From: Streptococcus oralis
GTDB lineage: Bacteria > Bacillota > Bacilli > Lactobacillales > Streptococcaceae
Direction of reading: 5' to 3'
NCBI RefSeq assembly: GCF_001578705.1
Contig: NZ_KQ969038.1
Span: 224,092 to 288,091 of the forward strand
Length of the DNA: 64,000 bases
Shown: one piece after another, positions 8,935-17,940 of the stretch
Numbering within the stretch: position 1 is the first letter of the stretch
Layout: every line of letters begins with the position of its first letter
Program-made: the position numbers and the translations under genes
Notes under the pieces: model-generated
Told to the model about the DNA's origin: nothing
Seen by the model: only the letters and a program-made list of their open reading frames with translations
The model's database searches: none

Positions 8935-9120
8935 TTACCAAGATGCTTTTGTTACACCAGGAATTTGTCCTTTGTAAGCTAATTCACGGAAGCAAACACG
9001 GCAAAGTTTAAATTTGCGGTAAACTGAATGTGGACGACCACATTTTTCACAACGAGTATAAGCTTGAGTAGAGAACTTCGCTGGACGTTTGTTCTTAGCA
9101 ATCATTGATTTTTTAGCCAT
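8935..9120 (-). CDS. rpsN: 30S ribosomal protein S14, zinc-binding type (S14Z)
   Basis: A 61-aa protein with two CxxC pairs, C24-x2-C27 ([11 protein letters not shown]) and C40-x2-C43 (LCRVCF), the zinc knuckle of the short S14 form. Short length and operon position identify it as the spc-operon copy rather than the long zinc-independent paralogue. It follows rplE by 17 bp. Confidence 0.97.
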
Positions 9121-9137
9121 TAGATTTACCTCCTATA

Positions 9138-9680
9138 TTATTTTGCAAAAGGCATTCCAAGGCCTGTAAGCAATGCACGTGACTCTTCGTCAGTGTTAGC
9201 AGTTGTTACGATAACGATGTCAAGACCACGAGTTTTGTCAACGTCATCAAAGTTGATTTCTGGGAAGATCAATTGTTCTTTCACACCAAGTGTGTAGTTT
9301 CCGCGTCCGTCAAATGATTTTGTTGGAACACCGTGGAAGTCACGCACACGTGGAAGTGAAACTGAAACCAATTTATCCAAGAATTCGTACATACGTTCAC
9401 CACGAAGGGTAACTTTTGCACCGATCGCAACACCTTCACGAAGACGGAAGCCGGCGATTGATTTTTTAGCTTTAGTGATAAGTGGTTTTTGACCTGAGAT
9501 AAGTGCCAATTCTTCAGCAGCTTTTTCAAGACTTTTAGCGTTTGATACAGCTTCACCAACACCCATGTTCAAAACGATCTTATCTACTTTAGGCACAGCC
9601 ATCACTGATGAGTAGTTGAATTGTTCTGTCAAAGCAGGAACTACTTCATTAAGATATTTTTCTTTTAAACGATTTGCCAT
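9138..9680 (-). CDS. rplE: 50S ribosomal protein L5
   Basis: A 180-aa 5S rRNA-binding protein. It starts [20 protein letters not shown] and contains the [11 protein letters not shown] core, [16 protein letters not shown] and the terminal [19 protein letters not shown]. Length is normal. L5 contacts P-site tRNA and S13. It lies 17 bp from rpsN and 23 bp from rplX. Confidence 0.98.
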   Translation of the reverse strand: MANRLKEKYLNEVVPALTEQFNYSSVMAVPKVDKIVLNMGVGEAVSNAKSLEKAAEELALISGQKPLITKAKKSIAGFRLREGVAIGAKVTLRGERMYEFLDKLVSVSLPRVRDFHGVPTKSFDGRGNYTLGVKEQLIFPEINFDDVDKTRGLDIVIVTTANTDEESRALLTGLGMPFAK

Positions 9681-9703
9681 TATACTTCTCCTTTCCTTCG
9701 TGA

Positions 9704-10009
9704 TTAATCAAGCACTTCGCCTGATTTTTTGTTGTAGCGAACTTTCTTACCGTCTACAAATTTGTAACCAACACGACCAGCCACACCATTTTTGTCCAAT
9801 ACTTGAACGTTTGATACGTGGATAGCTGCTTCTTTCTCGATGATACCACCTTGAGGAAGATCATTAGTTGGACGTTGGTGTTTCTTAACGATGTTTACAC
9901 CCTCAACGATAACTTTGTTTACTTTTGGAAGGGCAGTAAGGACAACAGCTTCTGTTCCCTTATCTTTACCAGCGATTACGCGAACTTTGTCGCCTTTTTT
10001 TACAAACAT
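9704..10009 (-). CDS. rplX: 50S ribosomal protein L24
   Basis: A 101-aa protein with the KOW motif near the N-terminus ([20 protein letters not shown]), followed by [21 protein letters not shown]24 is an assembly initiator at the tunnel exit. Length is standard. The gene is 79 bp after rplN, where a small CACCCTGGAGG/CCAGGG-type repeat is visible (about 10045-10070). Confidence 0.97.
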   Translation of the reverse strand: MFVKKGDKVRVIAGKDKGTEAVVLTALPKVNKVIVEGVNIVKKHQRPTNDLPQGGIIEKEAAIHVSNVQVLDKNGVAGRVGYKFVDGKKVRYNKKSGEVLD

Positions 10010-10088
10010 TAGGTTTCTCCTTGATTTTTCTTACGCCCATAAGGGCACCCTGGAGGTAAATCCAGGGGACTAGTTTGTTTTTTTAAAA

Positions 10089-10457
10089 TTAAAGTACTTC
10101 TGGAGCAAGTGACACGATCTTCATGAAGCCACCTTCACGCAATTCACGTGCAACTGGGCCAAAGATACGTGTTCCGCGAGGAGTTTTATCTTCACGGATG
10201 ATAACTGCTGCGTTTTCGTCAAACTTGATGTATGAACCATCAGCACGACGAGCACCTGATTTAGTACGAACGATAACAGCTTTTACAACGTCACCTTTTT
10301 TAACCGCACCACCAGGAGTAGCTTGTTTTACAGATGCCACAATGACATCACCGATGTTCGCAAATTTACGTTTAGAACCACCAAGAACTTTGATAGTCAA
10401 GATTTCGCGTGCACCGCTGTTGTCTGCGACTTTCAAACGAGTTTCTGTTTGAATCAT
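10089..10457 (-). CDS. rplN: 50S ribosomal protein L14
   Basis: A 122-aa protein, [20 protein letters not shown] ... [20 protein letters not shown], the highly conserved L14 fold at the subunit interface (bridge to 16S h14). Complete length. It is the first gene of the spc-type block, 25 bp downstream of rpsQ, with no obvious separate promoter. Confidence 0.98.
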   Translation of the reverse strand: MIQTETRLKVADNSGAREILTIKVLGGSKRKFANIGDVIVASVKQATPGGAVKKGDVVKAVIVRTKSGARRADGSYIKFDENAAVIIREDKTPRGTRIFGPVARELREGGFMKIVSLAPEVL

Positions 10458-10482
10458 TTCAGTTTTCTCCTTTCAGGCTTGA

Positions 10483-10743
10483 TTAGATGATGACCGCTTC
10501 TTCAACAACTTCTACAAGACGGAAACGTTTTGTAGCTGAAAGCGGACGAGTTTCCATGATACGTACGATATCGCCTTCTTTGGCAACATTGTTTTCATCA
10601 TGTGCTTTGTATTTTTTAGAGTAGTTAATACGTTTACCATAGACTGGGTGGTTACGTTTTGTTTCAACTACAACTGTGATTGTCTTGTCCATTTTGTCAG
10701 ATACAACACGTCCAACAAGAACTTTACGATTATTGCGTTCCAT
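10483..10743 (-). CDS. rpsQ: 30S ribosomal protein S17
   Basis: An 86-aa OB-fold protein, [20 protein letters not shown] ... [22 protein letters not shown]. It contains the S17 signature around [20 protein letters not shown]. It is a primary 16S rRNA-binding protein. It lies between rpmC (24 bp) and rplN in the usual order. Confidence 0.97.
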
Positions 10744-10767
10744 TGAAATTTCTCCTTCCCTAGTCTA

Positions 10768-10974
10768 TTATTTCGCTTCAGATTGAACTGTTTTGATACG
10801 AGCGATTTGTTTTTTAACTTCTTTCAAGCGAGCTGTTTGTTCCAATTGACCAGTAGCAGCTTGGAAACGAAGTTCAAACAATTCTTTTTTCAATTCGTTT
10901 TCGCGCTTCGCGAGTTCTTCTTGAGAAAGACCACGAAGTTCTTTAACAAATTCTTTTACTTCATTAAGTTTCAT
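10768..10974 (-). CDS. rpmC: 50S ribosomal protein L29
   Basis: A 68-aa, all-helical protein, [20 protein letters not shown] ... [15 protein letters not shown]. Its location at the tunnel exit makes it part of the docking site for trigger factor and SRP. It starts 9 bp after the rplP stop. Confidence 0.97.
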
Positions 10975-10983
10975 GCCTTCTCC

Positions 10984-11397
10984 TTATTCTGCTTCACGTT
11001 TTACGAATTTACATTTAACTGGCAATTTGTGGCTAGCAAGACGAAGCGCTTCGCGAGCAATCTCTTCAGATACACCAGCGACTTCAAACATCACTTTACC
11101 ACGTTTAACTGGTGCTACCCAACCTTCAGGTGCCCCTTTACCAGATCCCATACGCACACCGATAGCTTTAGCAGTGTATGATTTGTGTGGGAAGATTTTA
11201 ATCCAAACTTTACCACCACGTTTCATGTAACGAGTCATGGCGATACGAGCAGCTTCGATTTGGCGGTTAGTGATCCAGTGGCTAGTTGTAGCTTGAAGAC
11301 CGTATTCACCGAATGCTACTTCTTTTCCACCTTTTGCTTCACCGCGCATTTTTCCACGGAATTCACGACGGTGTTTAACACGTTTAGGTACTAACAT
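10984..11397 (-). CDS. rplP: 50S ribosomal protein L16
   Basis: A 137-aa protein, [20 protein letters not shown] ... [20 protein letters not shown]. The [19 protein letters not shown] segment and the [13 protein letters not shown] loop near the A-site tRNA elbow are both present. It is full length and is separated from the rpsC stop by only 3 bp. Confidence 0.98.
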   Translation of the reverse strand: MLVPKRVKHRREFRGKMRGEAKGGKEVAFGEYGLQATTSHWITNRQIEAARIAMTRYMKRGGKVWIKIFPHKSYTAKAIGVRMGSGKGAPEGWVAPVKRGKVMFEVAGVSEEIAREALRLASHKLPVKCKFVKREAE

Positions 11398-11400
11398 TGG

Positions 11401-12054
11401 TTATTTACCTCCTTTAGTGTTTTTACGAGCTGGAAGAACTTCACCACGGTAGATCCATACTTTAACACCAAGTTTACCGTATGTAGTATCTGCTTCTTCC
11501 CAAGCGTAATCGATATCTGCACGAAGTGTGTGAAGTGGAACAGTTCCTTCAGAGTATCCTTCAGCACGGGCGATATCTGCACCGTTCAAACGACCTGATA
11601 CTTGAGTTTTGATTCCTTTAGCTCCAGCACGCATTGCACGTTGGATTGCTTGTTTTTGTGCACGACGGAAAGCAACACGTTGCTCCAATTGACGAGCAAT
11701 TCCTTCACCTACAAGATGAGCATCCAAATCAGGTTGTTTGATTTCGATGATGTTGATGTGTACTTGTTTTCCAGTCAATTTGTTAAGTTTTGCACGGAGT
11801 GCATCAACGTTAGCACCACCTTTACCGATAACCATACCTGGTTTAGCAGTGTGAAGTGAAACGTTAACTTTGTTTACTGCGCGTTCGATTTCGATAGTTG
11901 AAACTGCTGCGTCAGCAAGTTCTTTTTGAACGAATTTACGGATTGCAAGATCTTCATGAAGGTAATCCGCGTATTCTTTTTCAGCATACCATTTGGCATC
12001 CCAATCACGGATGATGCCGACACGCATACCAATTGGATGTACTTTTTGACCCAC
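11401..12054 (-). CDS. rpsC: 30S ribosomal protein S3
   Basis: A 217-aa protein with an N-terminal KH domain ([20 protein letters not shown]) and the C-terminal S3 domain ([21 protein letters not shown]). It forms part of the mRNA entry channel. Length is typical. It lies 12 bp after rplV, and its stop is 3 bp from the start of rplP. Confidence 0.98.
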
Positions 12055-12066
12055 GATTTTACCTCC

Positions 12067-12411
12067 TTATTTTTCTGCAACAGCTACAGTGATGTGAGCT
12101 GTACGTTTGTTGATTGGTGAAGCTGAACCTTTCGCTCGTGGACGGAAACGTTTCATAGTTGGTCCTTCGTTTGCGAATGCTTCAGATACTACCAAGTTAG
12201 CTTTGTCCAAACCAAAGTTGTTTTCAGCGTTAGCTACAGCTGAATTCAAAACTTTCAAGATGATTTCAGCAGCTTTGTTTGGTGTGAATGTCAAGATTGC
12301 AATAGCATCGGCTACGCTTTTACCACGGATGTTGTCAAGAACAAGACGTGATTTACGAGGTGAAACACGTACTGTACGAGCCATTGCTTTAGCTGAAGTA
12401 ATTTCTGCCAT
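12067..12411 (-). CDS. rplV: 50S ribosomal protein L22
   Basis: A 114-aa protein, [20 protein letters not shown], with the long hairpin [21 protein letters not shown] that lines the exit tunnel, where macrolide-resistance insertions occur. The hairpin shown here is of normal length with no insertion. It lies 11 bp after rpsS. Confidence 0.98.
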   Translation of the reverse strand: MAEITSAKAMARTVRVSPRKSRLVLDNIRGKSVADAIAILTFTPNKAAEIILKVLNSAVANAENNFGLDKANLVVSEAFANEGPTMKRFRPRAKGSASPINKRTAHITVAVAEK

Positions 12412-12422
12412 TTATGTTCTCC

Positions 12423-12704
12423 TTATTTTCTACGTGTTTTCTTGTCGTCTGCAGCGTGACCTTTGTAAGTACGAGTTGGTGCAAATTCACCAAGTTTGTG
12501 ACCTACCATGTCTTCTTGGATGTAAACAGGTACGTGTTTACGTCCGTCATAAACTGCGATAGTATAACCAATGAAACTTGGGAAGATCGTTGAACGACGT
12601 GACCAAGTTTTGATAACTTTTTTCTTTTCGTCGTTAGCTTGAGCTTCAACTTTTTTCATCAAATGCTCATCGACGAAAGGTCCTTTTTTAAGACTGCGTC
12701 CCAT
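12423..12704 (-). CDS. rpsS: 30S ribosomal protein S19
   Basis: A 93-aa protein, [20 protein letters not shown] ... [20 protein letters not shown], with the S19 signature ([20 protein letters not shown]-type). An upstream in-frame extension exists but is rejected: the ATG at 12704 has AGGAGAAAA before it and gives the family length. Head protein that bridges to L5. Confidence 0.97.
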
Positions 12705-12744
12705 TTTTATTTTTTCTCCTTTAAATGTTGTACCACAGCGGCTT

Positions 12745-12800
12745 GCGCTCACATGGAGCGCTACCGAGCTGGCGGATTTCCTAGTTGCTTAGGCGACTAG
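12745..12800. repeat. Two hairpins in the rplB-rpsS spacer
   Basis: GCGCTC (12745-12750) pairs with GAGCGC (12756-12761). CTAGTTGC (12781-12788) pairs with GCGACTAG (12793-12800) with one internal mismatch. They fill a 103-bp gap between rplB and rpsS. No T-run follows, so they are probably read-through structures in the polycistronic RNA. Confidence 0.45.
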
Positions 12801-12807
12801 TTTACTA

Positions 12808-13641
12808 TTATTTCTCGTTGCGACGACGAACGATAAGTTTGTCAGATTTCGCTTTCTTGTTACGAGTTTTAAGACCAAGAGCAGGTTTGCCCCATGGAGT
12901 AGATGGTGCTTTACGACCAACTGGTGCTTTACCTTCACCACCACCGTGTGGGTGATCGTTAGGGTTCATTACAGAACCACGAACTGTTGGGCGGATACCT
13001 TTCCAGCGGCTACGTCCTGCTTTACCAAGGTTTACAAGTCCATGTTGTTCGTTTCCGACAACACCAACTGTAGCACGACAAGTTCCAAGAATCATACGAA
13101 CTTCGCCAGATTGAAGACGAACAAGAACGTATTTACCTTCTTGACCCAATACTTGAGCAGAAGCTCCAGCTGCACGGACCAATTCTCCACCACGACCTGG
13201 TTTCAACTCGATGTTGTGGATCAAAGTACCAACTGGGATGTTTGCAAGTGGAAGAGCGTTTCCGACTTTGATATCTGCTTCAGGACCTGAAACGATACGT
13301 TGACCAACTTCAAGACCTTTTGGAGCGATGATGTATGCTTTCACACCGTCAGTGTAGTGTACAAGAGCGATGTTTGCAGAACGGTTTGGATCGTACTCGA
13401 TTGTTTTAACAACTGCTTCAACGTTGTCTTTGTTACGTTTGAAGTCAACCAAACGGTAGAAACGTTTGTGTCCACCACCTTGGTGACGAACAGTGATACG
13501 ACCGTTGTTGTTACGACCAGCCTTGTTCTTCAAAGCAACAAGCAATGATTTTTCAGGAGTGCTTGTTGTGATTTCAGCGAAATCCAAAGAAGTCATATTA
13601 CGGCGACCGTTTGTTGTTGGTTTATAAACACGAATTCCCAC
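12808..13641 (-). CDS. rplB: 50S ribosomal protein L2
   Basis: A 277-aa protein with the conserved C-terminal block [19 protein letters not shown] followed by the [16 protein letters not shown] segment, whose histidine lies near the peptidyl-transferase centre. The N-terminus [20 protein letters not shown] is standard. It follows rplW by 17 bp. Confidence 0.98.
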   Translation of the reverse strand: MGIRVYKPTTNGRRNMTSLDFAEITTSTPEKSLLVALKNKAGRNNNGRITVRHQGGGHKRFYRLVDFKRNKDNVEAVVKTIEYDPNRSANIALVHYTDGVKAYIIAPKGLEVGQRIVSGPEADIKVGNALPLANIPVGTLIHNIELKPGRGGELVRAAGASAQVLGQEGKYVLVRLQSGEVRMILGTCRATVGVVGNEQHGLVNLGKAGRSRWKGIRPTVRGSVMNPNDHPHGGGEGKAPVGRKAPSTPWGKPALGLKTRNKKAKSDKLIVRRRNEK

Positions 13642-13658
13642 GATATTTCCTCCTTAGA

Positions 13659-13955
13659 TTATTCAGCTTCAGCAGCAAACAACTCGATTGCTTTTGAATC
13701 AGCTGTAAGTGTGATGATAGCTTTTTTAGTTTTGTTAGTAAAACCAGTGTAACGTCCAACACGTTTCGCTTTAGGTTTTACGTTGATTGTGTTAACGTTG
13801 GCAACTTTAACACCTTCGAAAGCAGCTTCAACAGCTTGCTTGATCAACAGTTTGTGTGCACGAGTGTCAACTTCAAATACATATTTTCCTGCTTCAAGTT
13901 GAGCCATTGAGCTTTCAGTGATGACAGGTTTTTTGATAACATCATACAAATTCAT
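13659..13955 (-). CDS. rplW: 50S ribosomal protein L23
   Basis: A 98-aa protein, [20 protein letters not shown] ... [19 protein letters not shown]23 is the main docking point for trigger factor and SRP at the tunnel exit. Its start codon shares a base with the rplD stop, implying translational coupling. Confidence 0.97.
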
Positions 13956-14578
13956 TATGCAAGAACCTCCTCGATTTTAGAGATAGCTGCTTGTGTGACA
14001 AGAAGTTTGTCGCTATTTGCGATGTCAAGAACACTTGCAGTTGTAGCAGTTGCAACTTTCACATTTGGAAGGTTACGAGCTGAAAGAGCTGCGAATTCAT
14101 TTCCTTCTTCAAGGATAACAAGAACTTTTGAATCGATGCTCAATGCTGCAAGAACTTTTGCAAATTCAGCAGTTTTTGGAGCTGTAAATGAAAGAGCGTC
14201 TACAGCTACGAATTTGTTTTCAGCAACTTTTTCAGAGTAAACTGATTTAAGAGCTAGGCGACGAACTTTTTGTGGAAGTTTGTAGCCGTATGAACGTGGA
14301 GTTGGTCCGAAGACAACACCACCACCACGCCATTGTGGTGAGCGGATAGAACCTTGACGAGCACGTCCAGTTCCTTTTTGACGCCATGGTTTGCGTCCAC
14401 CACCTGATACTGCAGAGCGGTTTTTAACAGCGTGTGTTCCTTGACGAAGGCTTGCGCGTTGGCTGATGATCACATCAAACACAACTGATTCATTTGGTTC
14501 GATACCAAATACTGCATCGTTAAGAACAACTTGGCCAGCTTCTTTACCAGTTTGGTCAAATAATGTTACGTTTGCCAT
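13955..14578 (-). CDS. rplD: 50S ribosomal protein L4
   Basis: A 207-aa protein with the extended loop [20 protein letters not shown] ... [20 protein letters not shown] that reaches the tunnel constriction. In E. coli L4 also represses the S10 operon through its leader RNA. Here the candidate structured leaders are before rpsJ and in the rpsJ-rplC gap, but L4 control is not shown for streptococci. Length is normal. Confidence 0.98.
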
Positions 14579-14602
14579 TGTGACTGATTTCCCCTTTCTT
14601 TA

Positions 14603-15229
14603 TTATTTACCAGCTTTAACTGCTGATTTGATAGTGATAAGAGATTTCTTAGCACCTGGTACGTTACCTTTGATAAGGATAACGTTCTTTTCTGGAACAA
14701 CTTGTACAACTTCAAGGTTTTGAATTGTTACGCGGTCGCCACCCATACGTCCTGCAAGGTTTTTACCTTTGAATACGCGGTTAGGTGCAACAGGTCCCAT
14801 AGAACCTGGACGACGGTGGTAACGAGAACCGTGAGCCATTGGTCCACGTGATTGTCCATGGCGTTTGATAACACCTTGGAAACCTTTACCCTTAGAAGTA
14901 CCAGTTACGTCAACAACGTCTCCAGCTGCGAATGTTTCAACTGTGATTTCAGCACCAACTTCCAAGCCTTCAACGTTTTTGAATTCACGAATGAAGCGCT
15001 TAGGAGCCGTGTTAGCTTTCGCTACATGTCCTTTAGCAGGTTTGTTGCTCAATACTTCGCGTTTGTCATCGAAACCAACTTGGATAGCGTTGTATCCGTC
15101 TGTTTCAACAGTTTTAACTTGAAGAACAACGTTTGGAGTTGCTTCAATAACTGTTACAGGGATCAATTCGCCAGCTTCAGTGAAGATTTGAGTCATTCCC
15201 ACTTTTTTCCCTAAGATTCCTTTTGTCAT
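14603..15229 (-). CDS. rplC: 50S ribosomal protein L3
   Basis: A 208-aa protein, [20 protein letters not shown], with the central extension [20 protein letters not shown] that reaches the peptidyl-transferase centre. It is full length. It is preceded by a 216-bp gap after rpsJ, unusually long within the S10 operon. Confidence 0.98.
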
Positions 15230-15445
15230 GAGAAAATAGTTCCTTTTCTATATTTTTTATTCAAAAAGTTTTTAACGAGCGTTTTTTATGCTCAAGTCTA
15301 AGATACAAAGGGCGTCAAACTCAAAGTGAAAATAGGAAACTGACGCAATGTCTAACAGACACTAGGAAGTTTATCTTTTTCACGCCGAGTTTAGCCCGTG
15401 TTCAATTAAATTGAAACACTAGCTTCTACTCTTTTATATTTTAGA
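15230..15445 (-). other. Long rpsJ-rplC spacer with small hairpins
   Basis: There is no ORF in this 216-bp gap inside the S10 operon. Visible stems are GTGTTTCAATT/AATTGAACAC (15399-15420) and GAGC...GCTC with an A-rich loop (15276-15293). An AGGAAC sequence precedes rplC. It could be a leader controlling everything after rpsJ, or simply a processing region. No T-rich terminator was found. Confidence 0.4.
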
Positions 15446-15754
15446 TTAAAGTTTGATTTCTACGTTTACACCACTTGGAAGATCCAATTTCATCAACGCA
15501 TCAACTGTTTTTTGAGTTGGGTTAACGATATCGATCAAACGTTTGTGTGTACGCATTTCAAATTGTTCGCGAGAGTCTTTGTATTTGTGAGTCGCACGAA
15601 TGATTGTGTAGAGGCTACGTTCAGTTGGAAGTGGGATTGGACCCGCAACTTGTGCACCTGTACGAGTAGCTGATTCTACGATTTTTGCAGCCGCTGTGTC
15701 AAGCGTACGGTGTTCGTAAGCTTTCAAACGGATACGGATTTTTTTGTTTGCCAT
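15446..15754 (-). CDS. rpsJ: 30S ribosomal protein S10
   Basis: A 102-aa protein, [20 protein letters not shown], with the [20 protein letters not shown] loop. It is also the transcription antitermination partner NusE. It is the first gene of the ribosomal super-operon, with a strong promoter about 135 bp upstream and AAAGGAGAAAA before the ATG. Confidence 0.98.
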
Positions 15755-15883
15755 CTTTTTCTCCTTTTCGTCTATTTAAGATAATAGGCTAGCTCCACAA
15801 GAAAACCGACGCGCGTTGCGTGGCAATGCAACCGAGCGTGTCGCAACCTCTTGCATCACAGCTAAGGCTGTAATTTACAGCAC
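15755..15883 (-). promoter_or_regulatory. Structured 5' leader of the S10 operon
   Basis: About 128 nt separate the predicted start site from rpsJ. The leader contains CTGTAAATTACAG (a short palindrome), ACAGC-CTTA-GCTGT, and a stem around GGTTGC...GCAACGCGCG. No ORF is evident. Its length and structure resemble leaders used for ribosomal-protein feedback, but the controlling protein cannot be named. Confidence 0.45.
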
Positions 15884-15889
15884 CATAAT

Positions 15890-15918
15890 AGAATAACACA
15901 AAGCCCCTGCGATTGCAA
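15890..15918 (-). promoter_or_regulatory. Main promoter of the S10-spc-alpha super-operon
   Basis: On the minus strand TTGCAA (15918-15913) is followed by a 17-bp spacer and TATTCT (15895-15890), with TG one base upstream of the -10. An A/T-rich stretch (15920-15955) lies upstream and may act as an UP element. All genes down to rplQ are collinear from here. Confidence 0.8.
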
Positions 15919-16019
15919 GGGATTTGTTAGGTTTTTTTCTTTTTTTTGGAATGAAACTGTTTTCCTATTTCATCTTCCTATGACTACTGATTTACGATCT
16001 TAAAATTCAATCTTTTCTT

Positions 16020-16646
16020 CTATATAATACTATTCATTTTGACCTTGAATTTATCTTCCGATTGATCCACTAAAATGTCCGCTTTAGACTCGTTTTCTCT
16101 ATAGTATCGCAGATACTGCTCCCGTCTCATCTGATGGCTAGCTAACACAAAGGAAGCATCGCGATTTCTCATAGTTGTATCTCGAGCTAAGCGCCTATTT
16201 AATTCGGTCTCTTCATCCGTGTAGAAACAGATGGTTTTGTCAAAGAGTTCCTTGGGTAGAAAGCCCACAGACATCCCTTCAACAATCAGAATTGGCTTGG
16301 CTCCAGATAAGATTTCACTAGCCTTCCACGGTTCATCGATTGTTAAGACATCCATACCTGCCTGCAATGCGAGAATATCTCTCTGCAAACTTGCCAATTC
16401 ATGCGCCACTGGGAGACAAGCTGTCACCTTTTGATCTGGCGCTTGCTTTGGTATTACCAGGTGACGTTCTGAAGTGATATAGGGATCTGTTTCTAGTAAA
16501 TTTACTGTAGTAGAATCTAAAGCTTGACACAATTCCTGTGCAAAGGTTGATTTACCTGAAGCCCCATGACCGTATATCCCTAGCGTCCTAACTCTTCCCG
16601 TTTCGATTTCTGAAACCAGTTGTTCTATCAGGTCTTTTTTCTTCAT
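16020..16646 (-). CDS. Uridine kinase-like P-loop NTPase of the nrd operon
   Basis: A 208-aa protein with Walker A GIYGHGASGKSTFAQ at residues 23-37 and a Walker-B-like ILIVEGMSVGF, in the order found in the phosphoribulokinase/uridine kinase superfamily. RRLARDTTMRNRD and the RREQYLRYY block follow. Its ATG overlaps the nrdG stop by 4 bp, so it belongs to the nrdD operon and may phosphorylate a nucleoside to feed reduction. Substrate specificity is not proven. The usual uridine-kinase catalytic segment is only loosely matched. Confidence 0.75.
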   Translation of the reverse strand: MKKKDLIEQLVSEIETGRVRTLGIYGHGASGKSTFAQELCQALDSTTVNLLETDPYITSERHLVIPKQAPDQKVTACLPVAHELASLQRDILALQAGMDVLTIDEPWKASEILSGAKPILIVEGMSVGFLPKELFDKTICFYTDEETELNRRLARDTTMRNRDASFVLASHQMRREQYLRYYRENESKADILVDQSEDKFKVKMNSII

Positions 16647-17239
16647 TCTCTCTTCACCTGTTCATAGCTTTCTTTTCCGTCATTAAGCTTGTCCCAAATC
16701 ACCACTTGCCCACTTTTGAGAGATTTTTGCACATCGATAATTCGTTGATTAGAGGAACCTCGAAACTGGAGCATGAGATTGCGCTTGCTTTTATCATACC
16801 GTCCATCGACAAGGATGTCAATCAATGATAAGAGTTCCAGTTTATCTGGGGTTTCTAGCATCATTTCTTCCCAAGTGTAGCCCGTCCAGGACCAGATGTC
16901 TTTGTCTGGAAATTCCTTTCGAATACGCTTAACGAGAGGTAGGAGGATACCTGTATTGAGAAAAGGCTCTCCTCCTAGCAAGGTCAAACCTTGAACATAA
17001 GGCTGGGCAAGATCTGTCATAATCTGTTCTTCCAACTCTGGTGTATAAGGAATCCCTGCATTGAAAGACCAAGTCGCAACATTATAGCATCCCTCACAGT
17101 GGAACATACAACCTGCTACGTAAAGGGAGTTGCGCACCCCTTCTCCATCCACAAAGTTAAAAGCCTTATAGTCAATGATACGCCCCCGACTGAGTTCTTC
17201 ACTTTTCCACTCGCCTGGTTTTGGTGTATTCCATGTCAT
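16643..17239 (-). CDS. nrdG: Anaerobic ribonucleotide reductase activating protein
   Basis: A 198-aa radical SAM enzyme. It uses S-adenosylmethionine and a [4Fe-4S] cluster to make the glycyl radical on NrdD. The cluster motif CxxxCxxC is visible as AGCMFHCEGCYN (residues ~43-54). The SAM-binding GGEPFLN segment and WSWTGYTWEE follow. The start is 5 bp after the GNAT stop and the end overlaps the kinase-like gene by 4 bp, showing tight coupling. Required only without oxygen. Confidence 0.95.
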   Translation of the reverse strand: MTWNTPKPGEWKSEELSRGRIIDYKAFNFVDGEGVRNSLYVAGCMFHCEGCYNVATWSFNAGIPYTPELEEQIMTDLAQPYVQGLTLLGGEPFLNTGILLPLVKRIRKEFPDKDIWSWTGYTWEEMMLETPDKLELLSLIDILVDGRYDKSKRNLMLQFRGSSNQRIIDVQKSLKSGQVVIWDKLNDGKESYEQVKRE

Positions 17240-17244
17240 GCTGT

Positions 17245-17745
17245 CTACTCCAAGTCTATCCAGTAACGTTCTACGCCATTGCGAACATCTTCAAACACCC
17301 CGCCATTTGATACAATCACCGCTCTACTAGCAGAGTTTCCCACACTACAGGTCACAAGTGCTTTTTTGATGTTCTTTTCCTTGGCAACTTGCAGACCTTG
17401 TCTGAGGGATTCTTTCGCATAACCCTTACCTCTTTCAGATGGACGAATGGAGTAGCCAATATGGCCCCCATTTTCTAGTAAGTAGTCATTTAATCGGAGA
17501 CGAAGGTTGAGAAAGCCAAGAGCCTGGCCTGCTACGTCAAAACTAACCAGCTGGATAGCAGGAACCCAGTTTTCAGGAATATTGAGTCCCGCTTCCGCTT
17601 GAAGATTTTCTTCTAGCCACTCTTCATAAACAAAATTGTTGGCGCTCCAAAATCCACCATCGTGGGCTGATTGAGTCTGTTCAAACTCTGCCATCATCTC
17701 TAAAACTGTTTCTTTATCTGCCAATGTTGGTCTGCGTAGTATCAT
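17245..17745 (-). CDS. GNAT-family N-acetyltransferase
   Basis: A 166-aa protein, MILRRPTLADKETVLEMMAE. The acetyl-CoA pyrophosphate loop is seen in SIRPSERGKGYAKESLRQGL (motif A, R/Q-x-x-G-x-G/A) and the fold ends with GVFEDVRNGVERYWIDLE. An in-frame TTG four codons upstream is not used, because GGAGG lies 5 nt before the ATG at 17745. It sits in the nrdD-nrdG operon. The acyl acceptor is unknown, and the conserved operon position in mitis-group streptococci is from memory. Confidence 0.85.
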   Translation of the reverse strand: MILRRPTLADKETVLEMMAEFEQTQSAHDGGFWSANNFVYEEWLEENLQAEAGLNIPENWVPAIQLVSFDVAGQALGFLNLRLRLNDYLLENGGHIGYSIRPSERGKGYAKESLRQGLQVAKEKNIKKALVTCSVGNSASRAVIVSNGGVFEDVRNGVERYWIDLE

Positions 17746-17788
17746 TTTTACCTCCAATTAAGAGAAAAGCGAGAGGCAACTCTCACTT

Positions 17789-17929
17789 TTATTTTTTCTT
17801 GTTCTTGTTTAAAAACTGTTCTCTGAGATTGAGCAAGCGTTCTTTTTTACCTGTTCCACCTTTTGAATGTTTTTCATGATAACGGGTCACTTGAGCGCGT
17901 CCCTTATCGTCTAATTGGTATTTCCCCAT
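17789..17929 (-). CDS. 46-aa basic protein in the nrdD operon
   Basis: A short ORF reading MGKYQLDDKGRAQVTRYHEK and ending NLREQFLNKNKKK, with AGAAGGAA before its ATG. It starts 11 bp after the nrdD stop and precedes the GNAT gene. It is rich in Lys/Arg (about a third of residues), has no membrane segment and no Cys. A similar protein accompanies nrdD in pneumococci (from memory). A nucleic-acid or NrdD-binding role would be a guess. Confidence 0.7.
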   Translation of the reverse strand: MGKYQLDDKGRAQVTRYHEKHSKGGTGKKERLLNLREQFLNKNKKK

Positions 17930-17940
17930 TCCATTTCCTT

